9,743 bases of DNA from Lachnospiraceae bacterium (GCA_900770345.1 CAAGKF010000285.1:1-9743); one strand, 5' to 3'. Numbered from the stretch's first letter, positions 1 to 3,735 are shown. Notes: generated from the sequence alone by a model not told the origin. A program made the numbers and translations.

Positions 1-95
1 CAGGGTTAACACACCGGACCCGGAACCTGCGGGCGCGGGTCGATCACGCTGATTGACCCCTACAGTGTCGGTGAACCATCGATTGTACGACGTCG
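1..95 (-). repeat. Degenerate B-type intergenic repeat (minus orientation)
   Basis: Read on the minus strand this begins GTAGGGGTC and closes with GACCCGC, the same frame as the other B units in the window. A hairpin is visible at 37-59: GGGTC/GACCC and ATCA/TGAT arms around a three-base loop, with one G/T wobble. No gene is seen here. The unit is probably cut by the window edge. Confidence 0.5.
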
Positions 96-113
96 ATTCT
101 CGGGTTTTCGCTA

Positions 114-323
114 TCACGGATAACACACCTGGCAAGGCGCATACCCCTCTGCAATGGCCTCGTCCCGGTCCTCGATTTCCACAAAATTCTCCCGGTGCTT
201 GATGGTCCGGCAGTTTTCATTGTGGAATTTCATGGTCCGCGGGTTGCCCAGGTAGGCCATGGCCGGAGCAGCCAGGCATAAGGTGGATAGCAAGGTTAAA
301 AGGATGACCAAGGCTTTTTTCAT
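114..323 (-). CDS. Small exported Cys/His-rich peptide (putative metal-binding)
   Basis: Encodes 69 aa. I start it at the ATG at 321-323, since a strong GGGAGGGAG ribosome site lies about 5-8 nt upstream and the product then opens with a textbook signal peptide: MKKAL, a hydrophobic core, and cleavage expected after Ala-Met-Ala (residues 21-23). A start 27 nt further upstream would spoil the signal. The mature part is about 46 residues and carries H34-x3-C38, H43 and C64-x2-C67, in the pattern FHxxxC...GYxPCxxC. That pattern resembles the small Ada-type zinc-binding module found at the ends of some secreted nucleases; here it stands alone. Zinc binding and export are inferred and the role is unknown. 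It has its own promoter (349-378), divergent from the type I element. Confidence 0.75.
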   Translation of the reverse strand: MKKALVILLTLLSTLCLAAPAMAYLGNPRTMKFHNENCRTIKHRENFVEIEDRDEAIAEGYAPCQVCYP

Positions 324-348
324 AAAACTCCCTCCCTTTGCTCTGCTC

Positions 349-378
349 ATTTTAGGACTATTATTTCTTTTCTGTCAA
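349..378 (-). promoter_or_regulatory. Promoter of the exported-peptide gene
   Basis: On the minus strand, a consensus -35 TTGACA (373-378) is followed after 18 bp by TAAAAT (349-354), ending about 25 nt before the start codon. Its -35 lies four bases from the -35 of the divergent plus-strand promoter at 383-411, so the two may interfere. Confidence 0.65.
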
Positions 379-382
379 CTGT

Positions 383-411
383 TTGCTTTTGTCACATCCT
401 TATGGTATACT
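383..411 (+). promoter_or_regulatory. Promoter of type I toxin mRNA, copy 1
   Basis: TTGCTT (383-388), a 17-bp spacer, and TATACT (406-411) with an extended TGG just upstream. Expected transcript start is about 416-419, so the RNA would begin near AAAGGTGTTGTC. That sequence is complementary to the 3' tail GACAACACCTTT at 604-615, giving the mRNA the possibility of 5'-3' long-range pairing. Confidence 0.7.
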
Positions 412-473
412 GCCCAAAGGTGTTGTCTGCACGGTAGGCGGTCAAATCTTGCCCCAGGAATGGGGTGAGGCCC

Positions 474-539
474 ATGGACGAATTCAACGTAACTCTATTG
501 TTACTGATCATTCTCCTGATCCTCATAAAAAAAGATTAA
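474..539 (+). CDS. Candidate type I toxin: 21-aa hydrophobic peptide, copy 1
   Basis: A 21-residue peptide beginning MDEFNVTLL, then an almost uninterrupted Leu/Ile segment (residues 7-18), ending LIKKD. That is the shape of membrane-acting type I toxins (Fst, TxpA/BsrG, holin-like toxins), though shorter than most. The ribosome site GGGGTGAGG (463-471) sits very close to the ATG and can be masked by a CCCCA/TGGGG hairpin (452-465). The mRNA would run from about 417 to the T-run at 613-618, and its ends are complementary. An antisense unit with promoter (622-650) and terminator overlaps its 3' half. Two related copies lie at 2739 and 3457. Toxicity is inferred; the peptide sequence, spacing and signals are seen directly. 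Confidence 0.7.
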   Translation: MDEFNVTLLLLIILLILIKKD

Positions 540-615
540 CCGCCCCTACGCCAAAGGTTTGCGGTTAATCTAACCAAAAAACATTTGGGGCTGACCGTTG
601 CCGGACAACACCTTT
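527..615 (-). ncRNA. Candidate antisense antitoxin RNA, copy 1
   Basis: Transcription from the minus promoter at 622-650 would start about 612-615 and run through the toxin tail. The terminator stem is AGATTAACCG/CGGTTAATCT (533-542 with 562-571, 10 bp), followed on the minus strand by seven U residues at 527-533. The predicted RNA is about 85-90 nt. It covers the toxin 3' region and the last codons, an arrangement like the RatA antitoxin of the txpA/RatA pair in Bacillus. Promoter and terminator were identified independently and point the same way. Expression itself is not shown. Confidence 0.65.
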
Positions 616-621
616 TTTATT

Positions 622-650
622 ATTATAGCATGTTTAGTTGTTAGTGACTA
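622..650 (-). promoter_or_regulatory. Antisense RNA promoter, copy 1
   Basis: On the minus strand, a perfect TATAAT (622-627) preceded by TGC gives an extended -10. A weak -35 TAGTCA (645-650) lies 17 bp upstream, inside the TAGTGACTAGTGG tract. The same TGCTATAAT stands at the same place in copy 3 (3588-3596). Confidence 0.6.
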
Positions 651-707
651 GTGGGGGGATTTGCCCTGGGGCAAATCAGTGGCTAGTGGTTAGTGATTAG
701 TGGTTAC
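634..707. repeat. TAGTGNTTAGTGG tandem tract with inserted hairpin
   Basis: Loose tandem of TAGTGACTAGTGG, GGCTAGTGG, TTAGTGATTAGTGG. It is interrupted by a perfect 9-bp hairpin, GATTTGCCC / GGGCAAATC (658-666 with 669-677). Similar tracts occur at 1742-1760, 2875-2905 and 3599-3617, each joined to other repeat modules. Confidence 0.7.
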
Positions 708-812
708 ATGGTCGGCTTGAAATCGGAGTTTCGGTATCCAATCGATTGGCCGCGCTATCACGTTTGTTTCAACAGGCGGGCGGGGCGCCGACCCGCCCCT
801 ACGCTAGTCAGG
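708..812. repeat. A-type intergenic repeat, copy 1
   Basis: Begins ATGGTCGGC, contains ATCCAATCGATTGG and TATCACGTTTGTT, and ends at the hairpin region of the GGGCGGG...CCGACCCGCCCCTACG type. Clearly homologous units are at 2906-3011 and 3618-3723, each the same distance behind a type I element tail. No coding content is seen in 640-1086. Confidence 0.8.
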
Positions 813-854
813 TGCTAATTGTCCGGCCGATGTACTGGCTTATGACCCCAACGC

Positions 855-887
855 CGTAGGGGCTGATCGGTGATCAGCCCGCCCAGG
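855..887. repeat. Partial B-type repeat with perfect hairpin
   Basis: CGTAGGGGCTGATC followed by GGTGATCAGCCCGCC. GGGCTGATC (860-868) and GATCAGCCC (872-880) form a 9-bp hairpin. A 17-base stretch, TCGGTGATCAGCCCGCC (867-883), recurs exactly at 1764-1780, on the other side of the AbiEi gene. Confidence 0.7.
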
Positions 888-890
888 CTC

Positions 891-918
891 TGTAACCCAT
901 ATGGGCTACCCCTTTTTT
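891..918 (+). terminator. Possible intrinsic terminator
   Basis: GTAACC/GGCTAC arms around CATATG (one mismatched pair), followed by a six-T run. No plus-strand gene ends just before it, so it may be a relic or may serve read-through from the repeats. Confidence 0.35.
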
Positions 919-980
919 ATCCCAAACTGCTCCTCCACAATCCCATCCAGCTGGGCCTTGATCCCGGGAAATTCCCTGGT
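906..980 (-). pseudogene. Possible 3' remnant of a lost minus-strand gene
   Basis: On the minus strand an open frame of 24 codons runs to a stop at 906-908 and ends KAQLDGIVEEQFGIKKG. This amphipathic, charged ending looks like a real protein C terminus; upstream it is closed by a stop. The family cannot be named. The stretch 890-1086 otherwise shows no feature I can support. Confidence 0.2.
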
Positions 981-1086
981 TCAGGTCCAGGTTCTTCACC
1001 TACTGAGAGCATGGGTACGCCGAAAACCGTGCTGCCAATGCAGGGGTGCCGCAGAGTTATGTTCGTTCTTAGCTTTAAATCGCATG

Positions 1087-1131
1087 TTGAACTTTCATGC
1101 TTATTTCGTATATAATATAAGCACGAAAGTT
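1087..1131 (+). promoter_or_regulatory. Promoter and palindromic operator of the AbiEi gene
   Basis: TTGAAC (1087-1092), 18-bp spacer, TATAAT (1111-1116). A 15-base inverted repeat with one mismatch brackets the -10: AACTTTCATGCTTAT (1090-1104) and ATAAGCACGAAAGTT (1117-1131), 12 bases apart. Known AbiEi antitoxins bind inverted repeats in their own promoter, so this is a probable autoregulatory operator. Confidence 0.75.
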
Positions 1132-1140
1132 GGTGATACT

Positions 1141-1722
1141 ATGAAATCAGTTGACTCTTATGTAGATTCCTCCGGTACCCTTCTTACTAAAAACGCTATG
1201 AAAGGTGGCATTACAAAAGAAGCCTTTTATCATTATATTGCTTCACGCCATTTTGAAAAAATCGGTCAAGGTGTCTATCTATCCCCCGATGCCTGGGCAG
1301 ATGATGCTTTTGTATTGCATAACCGCTGTCCACAGGCCGTCTTTTCCCATGATGAAGCACTTTACCATTATTCATTGACGGACCGAGAACCTCAGCAACA
1401 AACCATCACCCTATATTCCGGATACAATACCCAAAACCTCAAAGCTTCCGGAATCAAAGTCTTTACCGTTAAAAAAGAGCTGCTTTCCGTAGGCCGTATT
1501 GAATATAAAAATTCCTTCGGTCACCAGATTCCTATCTATGATTTAGAACGGACCATCTGCGATCTTGTGCGCAATAGGAGTTACTTTGAAATCCAGGACT
1601 TCCAGACAGCCTTGAAAAGCTATGTGAGACGAACTGACAAAGATTTAAATAAACTGATGACCTATGCTCCGTTATTCCATGTGGAAAAACTCATCCGCCA
1701 ATATATGGAGGTGCTTTTGTAA
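1141..1722 (+). CDS. abiEi: AbiEi-family antitoxin / transcriptional repressor (type IV TA), orphan
   Basis: Encodes 193 aa. The ATG at 1141 lies ten bases after the operator with a weak GGTGAT ribosome site; the frame is open further upstream, but that would run through the promoter and into repeats. Residues about 10-50 form an N-terminal winged-helix region ending in the hallmark FEKIGQGVYLSPDAWADD. The following part has FSHDEALYHYSLTD and YDLERTICDLVRNR, the two signatures of the AbiEi C-terminal domain. In AbiE systems this protein represses the operon and counteracts the AbiEii nucleotidyltransferase toxin. Here the toxin frame starts in a TAATG overlap at 1722 behind a good GGAGGTG site but stops after seven codons, so the antitoxin is orphaned. 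It may survive as a stand-alone repressor or by protecting against AbiEii toxins elsewhere. Confidence 0.85.
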   Translation: MKSVDSYVDSSGTLLTKNAMKGGITKEAFYHYIASRHFEKIGQGVYLSPDAWADDAFVLHNRCPQAVFSHDEALYHYSLTDREPQQQTITLYSGYNTQNLKASGIKVFTVKKELLSVGRIEYKNSFGHQIPIYDLERTICDLVRNRSYFEIQDFQTALKSYVRRTDKDLNKLMTYAPLFHVEKLIRQYMEVLL

Positions 1723-1745
1723 TGGAACTATCCTCTGATTACTAA
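1722..1745 (+). pseudogene. Truncated AbiEii toxin start (stub)
   Basis: An ATG overlaps the AbiEi stop codon (TAATG) and is preceded by GGAGGTG at 1708-1714, the arrangement expected for a translationally coupled toxin. The frame reads MELSSDY and ends at 1743-1745. From about 1742 the sequence becomes the TAGTGATTAG tract and a partial B repeat. The full AbiEii nucleotidyltransferase (typically about 300 aa) is absent. Identity of the stub rests on position and coupling, since seven residues cannot be assigned alone. Confidence 0.6.
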
Positions 1746-1782
1746 GTGATTAGTGATTAGCGGTCGGTGATCAGCCCGCCAC
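1742..1782. repeat. TAGTGATTAG tract fused to partial B repeat
   Basis: AAGTGATTAGTGATTAG runs directly into TCGGTGATCAGCCCGCC (1764-1780), the exact 17-mer also at 867-883. The junction replaces the body of the AbiEii toxin gene. Confidence 0.75.
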
Positions 1783-1793
1783 ATAGCTCCCTA

Positions 1794-1822
1794 TTGAAAT
1801 TTTCCACTTTACCGGCTATAAT
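1794..1822 (+). promoter_or_regulatory. Promoter of candidate small RNA 1
   Basis: TTGAAA (1794-1799), exactly 17 bp, TATAAT (1817-1822). It is one of the best sigma-A-type promoters in the window, yet no open reading frame follows; a structured RNA with a terminator does. Confidence 0.75.
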
Positions 1823-1828
1823 ACTCCC

Positions 1829-1908
1829 AAGAGAAGTGCGTAAACTTACGTGACCACTGAGCGGTTTCAAGTGCCCATGTCCAGTAGGTCCATGCGCACT
1901 CTTTTTTT
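1829..1908 (+). ncRNA. Candidate structured small RNA 1 (~80 nt)
   Basis: Expected start about 1829. The ends pair: AAGAG, bulged A, AGUGCG (1829-1840) with CGCACUCUUUU (1895-1905), and the pairing strand continues as a seven-T run at 1902-1908, so the closing stem is itself the terminator. Nested inside is GACCACUG (1852-1859) pairing with CAGU-A-GGUC (1882-1890). The apical loop is AGCGGUUUCAAGUGCCCAUGUC-like. I do not recognise a known riboswitch or RNA family. A second RNA of similar layout lies at 3887-3965. It ends just before the stop of the converging antitoxin gene at 1911. Confidence 0.6.
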
Positions 1909-1910
1909 GC

Positions 1911-2153
1911 TTATTTCACAACCATAACTTCCCCATTTTCCAGCTGGCGAACGCCTTCCAGGATGTGTTCATAGTTGGTTCTATCGCTGACTATAAATAA
2001 ATTTTCCATCAGGTTATTGTACTGTTGCAGGCTCATTGTAACTACGGCTTCCTTATGGTCTCTTGTTACCATGATTGTTTCCTGATGATCCACTGCCTGT
2101 TCAAGATACTCTTTCAAATGTTTTCTAAATGTGGATTCATTGACTTTCAGCAT
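1911..2153 (-). CDS. Phd/YefM-family antitoxin, orphan
   Basis: Encodes 80 aa from the ATG at 2151-2153, chosen because GGGAGG lies about eight bases upstream and the product then begins MLKVNESTFRKHL, the normal start of the family. A start 39 nt earlier would add an atypical tail. Residues 1-50 carry the Phd/YefM DNA-binding fold (FRKHLKEYLEQAVDHQETIMVTR, EAVVTMSLQQYNNLMENL). The C-terminal part (HILEGVRQLENGEVMVVK) is where these antitoxins wrap a YoeB/RelE-type toxin. Normally the toxin gene follows within a few bases, but downstream (below 1911) there is only the converging small RNA and repeats. No good promoter is visible; a B-type repeat abuts the 5' side at 2202 and may have displaced it. 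Confidence 0.85.
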   Translation of the reverse strand: MLKVNESTFRKHLKEYLEQAVDHQETIMVTRDHKEAVVTMSLQQYNNLMENLFIVSDRTNYEHILEGVRQLENGEVMVVK

Positions 2154-2201
2154 AGAAATCGCCTCCCATTCTTCTCTGTTCTGTTTAGCCACACTGACTT
2201 T

Positions 2202-2345
2202 CCCCTACGATAACAGGCTAACCAATCCATCTCAGTGTTTCGTAGGGGCTGACCAGAGGCCGGGGTACCCGGCCGTCGGTCAGCCCGCCCCCGAAACGAA
2301 ACCTTCGAGCGTAACACCCGGAGAGTACGGCCGCAATGCACCCTA
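2202..2345. repeat. B-type intergenic repeat, copy 1
   Basis: Starts CCCCTACGA (2202-2210), paired at a distance with TCGTAGGGG (2240-2248). Then GGGCTGACC (2246-2254) pairs with GGTCAGCCC (2278-2286) over an inner GGCCGGG/CCCGGCC, followed by CCGAAACG, ACCTTCGA and CCGGAGAGTACG. Homologous units are at 3064-3176 and 3736-3840. No gene is supported in 2154-2364. Confidence 0.8.
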
Positions 2346-2364
2346 ATATGATTCCATAAATATT

Positions 2365-2395
2365 TTGCTTTATGATAGCATTTATGCTATCATAA
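2365..2395 (+). promoter_or_regulatory. Promoter and operator of the HTH gene
   Basis: TTGCTT (2365-2370), 17 bp, TATCAT (2388-2393). An almost perfect palindrome covers it: TATGATAGCA (2371-2380), TTTA, TGCTATCATA (2385-2394), extendable by one pair on each side. A dimeric XRE repressor bound here would block RNA polymerase; probable autoregulation. Confidence 0.75.
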
Positions 2396-2433
2396 TTCCA
2401 TAATAGCCAGCACTCTTTCAAAGGAGAATCGCC

Positions 2434-2712
2434 ATGAAAACCTGGAAAGATTATAAAAATCATGTAAAGACAATCAATGAAGAAGAGCGCCGGAACATGG
2501 AAGAAATCGAAGAAATAAGCACAATCGTATCTTCCATTATCAAACGGCGCCAGGAACTGGGCATCAGTCAGCGTACTCTTGCGGAACGCTGTGGGCTCCC
2601 CCAATCCTCTATTGCCCGGATCGAGACCCTAAAAACAACGCCCAAACTGGATACCCTGGTCAAACTCCTGCAGGCATTGGATTTAAAGCTGCAGGTTGCT
2701 GTTGCAGGATAA
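2434..2712 (+). CDS. XRE-family HTH protein, HigA-like antitoxin
   Basis: Encodes 92 aa; ATG at 2434 with AAAGGAG seven bases upstream. Residues 1-30 form a charged helical lead (MKTWKDYKNHVKTINEEERR) followed by EEISTIVSSIIKRR. The Cro/C1-type helix-turn-helix spans about 33-88: ELGISQRTLAERCGLPQSSIARIE, then TTPKLDTLVKLLQALDLKLQV. This N-terminal extension plus HTH arrangement is typical of HigA-like antitoxins that partner RelE/HigB toxins. No toxin frame is found on either side: upstream is a B repeat, downstream a long hairpin and the copy 2 type I remnant. It either acts as a free-standing repressor of its own palindrome or is an orphaned antitoxin. Function is inferred from the fold. 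Confidence 0.85.
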   Translation: MKTWKDYKNHVKTINEEERRNMEEIEEISTIVSSIIKRRQELGISQRTLAERCGLPQSSIARIETLKTTPKLDTLVKLLQALDLKLQVAVAG

Positions 2713-2722
2713 TGCTGTTAGA

Positions 2723-2761
2723 ACGACAAAGGGTGACCATGAACTGGTCACCCTTTGTCGT
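2723..2761 (+). terminator. 16-bp perfect hairpin after the HTH gene
   Basis: ACGACAAAGGGTGACC (2723-2738) and GGTCACCCTTTGTCGT (2746-2761) pair perfectly around a seven-base loop, ten bases after the HTH stop codon. Position suggests a terminator, but no T-run follows on either strand. The loop holds the ATG of the copy 2 peptide and the stem holds its GGGTGA ribosome site, so it could instead be a translation-masking structure. Confidence 0.55.
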
Positions 2762-2819
2762 ACTTCTCATAAAAAAGATTTGTTGCCCCCCTCGCCCAAG
2801 GTCCGCGGTTAATCAATAA
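2739..2819 (+). pseudogene. Decayed type I toxin copy 2
   Basis: From the ATG in the hairpin loop the frame reads MNWSPFVVLLIKK and then runs on into CCPPRPR to a stop at 2817-2819. Compared with copies 1 and 3, one A is missing in the A-tract (ATAAAAAAG instead of ATAAAAAAAG) and the GATTAACCG stem arm has mutated, so both the IKKD-stop ending and the antisense terminator are lost. The tail GGGGCTGACCGT...GGACAACACCTTTTT (2827-2857) is still recognisable, but the TGCTATAAT antisense promoter is not. Confidence 0.6.
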
Positions 2820-2874
2820 AACCTTTGGGGCTGACCGTCTTTGGACAACACCTTTTTCGATATTTTAACATTTT

Positions 2875-3011
2875 TAGTGGCTGGTGGCTAGTGATTGGTG
2901 GTTAGATGGTCGGCGTGGAATCGGGTTTTCGGCATCCAATCGATTGACCGGTATATCACGTTTGTTGCAGCAAGCGGGCGGGTCACGCCGACCCGCCCCT
3001 ACGACAACAGG
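2875..3011. repeat. TAGTG tract and A-type repeat, copy 2
   Basis: TAGTGGCTGGTGGCTAGTGATTGG tract (2875-2905), then ATGGTCGGC (2906), ATCCAATCGATTG, TATCACGTTTGTT, and the 9-bp hairpin GGGCGGGTC/GACCCGCCC, ending CCTACGACAACAGG at 3011. Confidence 0.8.
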
Positions 3012-3063
3012 TGATAATCATACGGACGATATTCGTACGTATGACAACATACGACCGTAATAT

Positions 3064-3176
3064 CTCAGTGTTCCGTAGGGGTTCAACAAAGGCCGGCAAA
3101 TCCGGCCGGCGGTGGACCCGCCCCCGAAACGGAAACCTTCGACCGTAACGCCCGGAGAGTACGACGGTAACGCCCC
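3064..3176. repeat. B-type intergenic repeat, copy 2
   Basis: ATCTCAGTGTTCCGTAGGGG, then GGCCGG/CCGGCC hairpin core, GGACCCGCCCCCGAAACG, ACCTTCGACCG and CCCGGAGAGTACGACGG. It ends about 30 bases before the stop of the minus-strand gene at 3205. Bases 2820-3200 contain only repeats. Confidence 0.8.
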
Positions 3177-3204
3177 TTTCCCCAAAGCAACCGCTAATAT
3201 CCCC

Positions 3205-3387
3205 CTAGTCTTTTCCCGCTACATATATAATCTTCTTGATATCTTTCCTCGAAATCACAACCTGATCTTCGATGGCCGGACTTTCATGCGGTTCCATCAA
3301 AAAGTTTCCATCGTCAAATTCAATAAGCAGGCAGCCTTTTCTCCCATCCTTTAACTCCACACAATCCAGCTCTTTGGGTTTCAGCAT
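3205..3387 (-). CDS. Small protein of unknown function (60 aa)
   Basis: Starts at the ATG at 3385-3387 with AGGGGG about seven bases upstream. The product begins MLKPKELDCVELKDGRKGCLLIEF, includes DDGNFLMEPHE, and ends DIKKIIYVAGKD. The alternating pattern (charged turn DGRKG between beta-strand-like hydrophobics) suggests a small all-beta, SH3-like fold; it is acidic and soluble, with no signal or membrane segment. I cannot name a family. Its 5' region (3385-3456) matches, almost without gaps, that of the 193-aa gene at 4101-4682, so the two are probably controlled together. Its promoter overlaps the beginning of type I copy 3. Confidence 0.7.
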   Translation of the reverse strand: MLKPKELDCVELKDGRKGCLLIEFDDGNFLMEPHESPAIEDQVVISRKDIKKIIYVAGKD

Positions 3388-3420
3388 TTAGATTCCCCCT
3401 TTTTTGCTTCCTTTAAAACC

Positions 3421-3456
3421 AGTATAGCAGAAAAAATGGGCAAAACAGCGGACAGA
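3421..3456 (-). promoter_or_regulatory. Promoter of the 60-aa gene, shared box
   Basis: On the minus strand: CTGTCC (3450-3455), 23 bases, TGC-TATACT (-10 at 3421-3426). There is no good -35. The same CTGTCCRCTRTTTTRCC and TATACT with the same 23-base spacing are found before the 193-aa gene (4716-4750). Confidence 0.6.
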
Positions 3457-3504
3457 ATGAGTGACCTGTTGATTGTTCTGGTACTTCTCATAAAAAAAGA
3501 TTAA
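3436..3504 (+). CDS. Type I toxin-like peptide copy 3 (5' region replaced)
   Basis: Two in-frame starts exist, 3436 (22 aa) and 3457 (15 aa, MSDLLIVLVLLIKKD). The hydrophobic run and IKKD-stop ending match copy 1. Neither start has a recognisable ribosome site, and the 5' complement of the tail (AAAGGTGTTGTC in copy 1) is missing: the sequence there is the promoter of the divergent minus gene. Homology to copy 2 begins at GTACTTCTCAT (3481). The peptide is therefore probably silent or a relic, while its antisense unit looks intact. Confidence 0.45.
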   Translation: MGKTADRMSDLLIVLVLLIKKD

Positions 3505-3581
3505 CCGCCCCTACGCCCAAGGATGACGGTTAATCTTTAACTAAAATCTATTGGGGCTGACCGTCGCCGGACAACACCGTT
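3492..3581 (-). ncRNA. Candidate antisense antitoxin RNA, copy 3
   Basis: On the minus strand, TGCTATAAT (-10 at 3588-3593) predicts a start near 3581. The terminator AAAGATTAACCG/CGGTTAATCTTT (3496-3507 with 3527-3538, 12 bp) is followed by U residues at 3492-3498. The part covering GGGGCTGACCG...GGACAACACC differs from copy 1 by a single base, so this RNA could in principle also act on the copy 1 mRNA. Confidence 0.6.
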
Positions 3582-3587
3582 TTTCAT

Positions 3588-3616
3588 ATTATAGCATAAT
3601 TAGTGGCTAGTGATTA
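3588..3616 (-). promoter_or_regulatory. Antisense RNA promoter, copy 3
   Basis: Extended -10 TGC-TATAAT identical to copy 1; a poor -35 TAATCA (3611-3616) at 17 bp falls inside the TAGTGATTAG tract. Conservation of the -10 while neighbouring bases drift suggests it matters. Confidence 0.55.
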
Positions 3617-3723
3617 GATGGTCGGCGCAGAATCGGGTTCCCGGCATCCAATCGGTTGGCCGCCCTATCACGTTTGTTCTTGCAGGCGGGCGGGTCACAC
3701 CGACCCGCCCCTACGACAACAGG
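3599..3723. repeat. TAGTG tract and A-type repeat, copy 3
   Basis: TAGTGGCTAGTGATTAG (3601-3617), then ATGGTCGGC (3618), ATCCAATCGGTTGG, TATCACGTTTGTT, and hairpin GGGCGGGTC/GACCCGCCC, ending CCTACGACAACAGG. It follows the copy 3 tail directly. Confidence 0.8.
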
Positions 3724-3735
3724 ATAACCAATCAA

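Noticed and set aside
383..568. A 61-codon plus frame spanning the type I locus
   Set aside because: It starts before the predicted transcript start and is out of frame with the hydrophobic peptide, which alone has a ribosome site and conserved copies.
901..1140. Upstream extension of the AbiEi frame (80 extra codons)
   Set aside because: The frame is open but crosses the promoter, the operator palindrome and degraded repeat sequence. The family-like product begins at the ATG at 1141.
1829..1908. Terminator of the minus-strand antitoxin gene rather than a plus-strand RNA
   Set aside because: The T-run lies on the plus-strand 3' side and a near-consensus plus promoter precedes the structure; read on minus there is no U-run after the stem.
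2218..2604. Minus-strand frame of 128 codons
   Set aside because: It is a shadow of the HTH gene, its operator and the B repeat; the plus-strand HTH gene explains the sequence.
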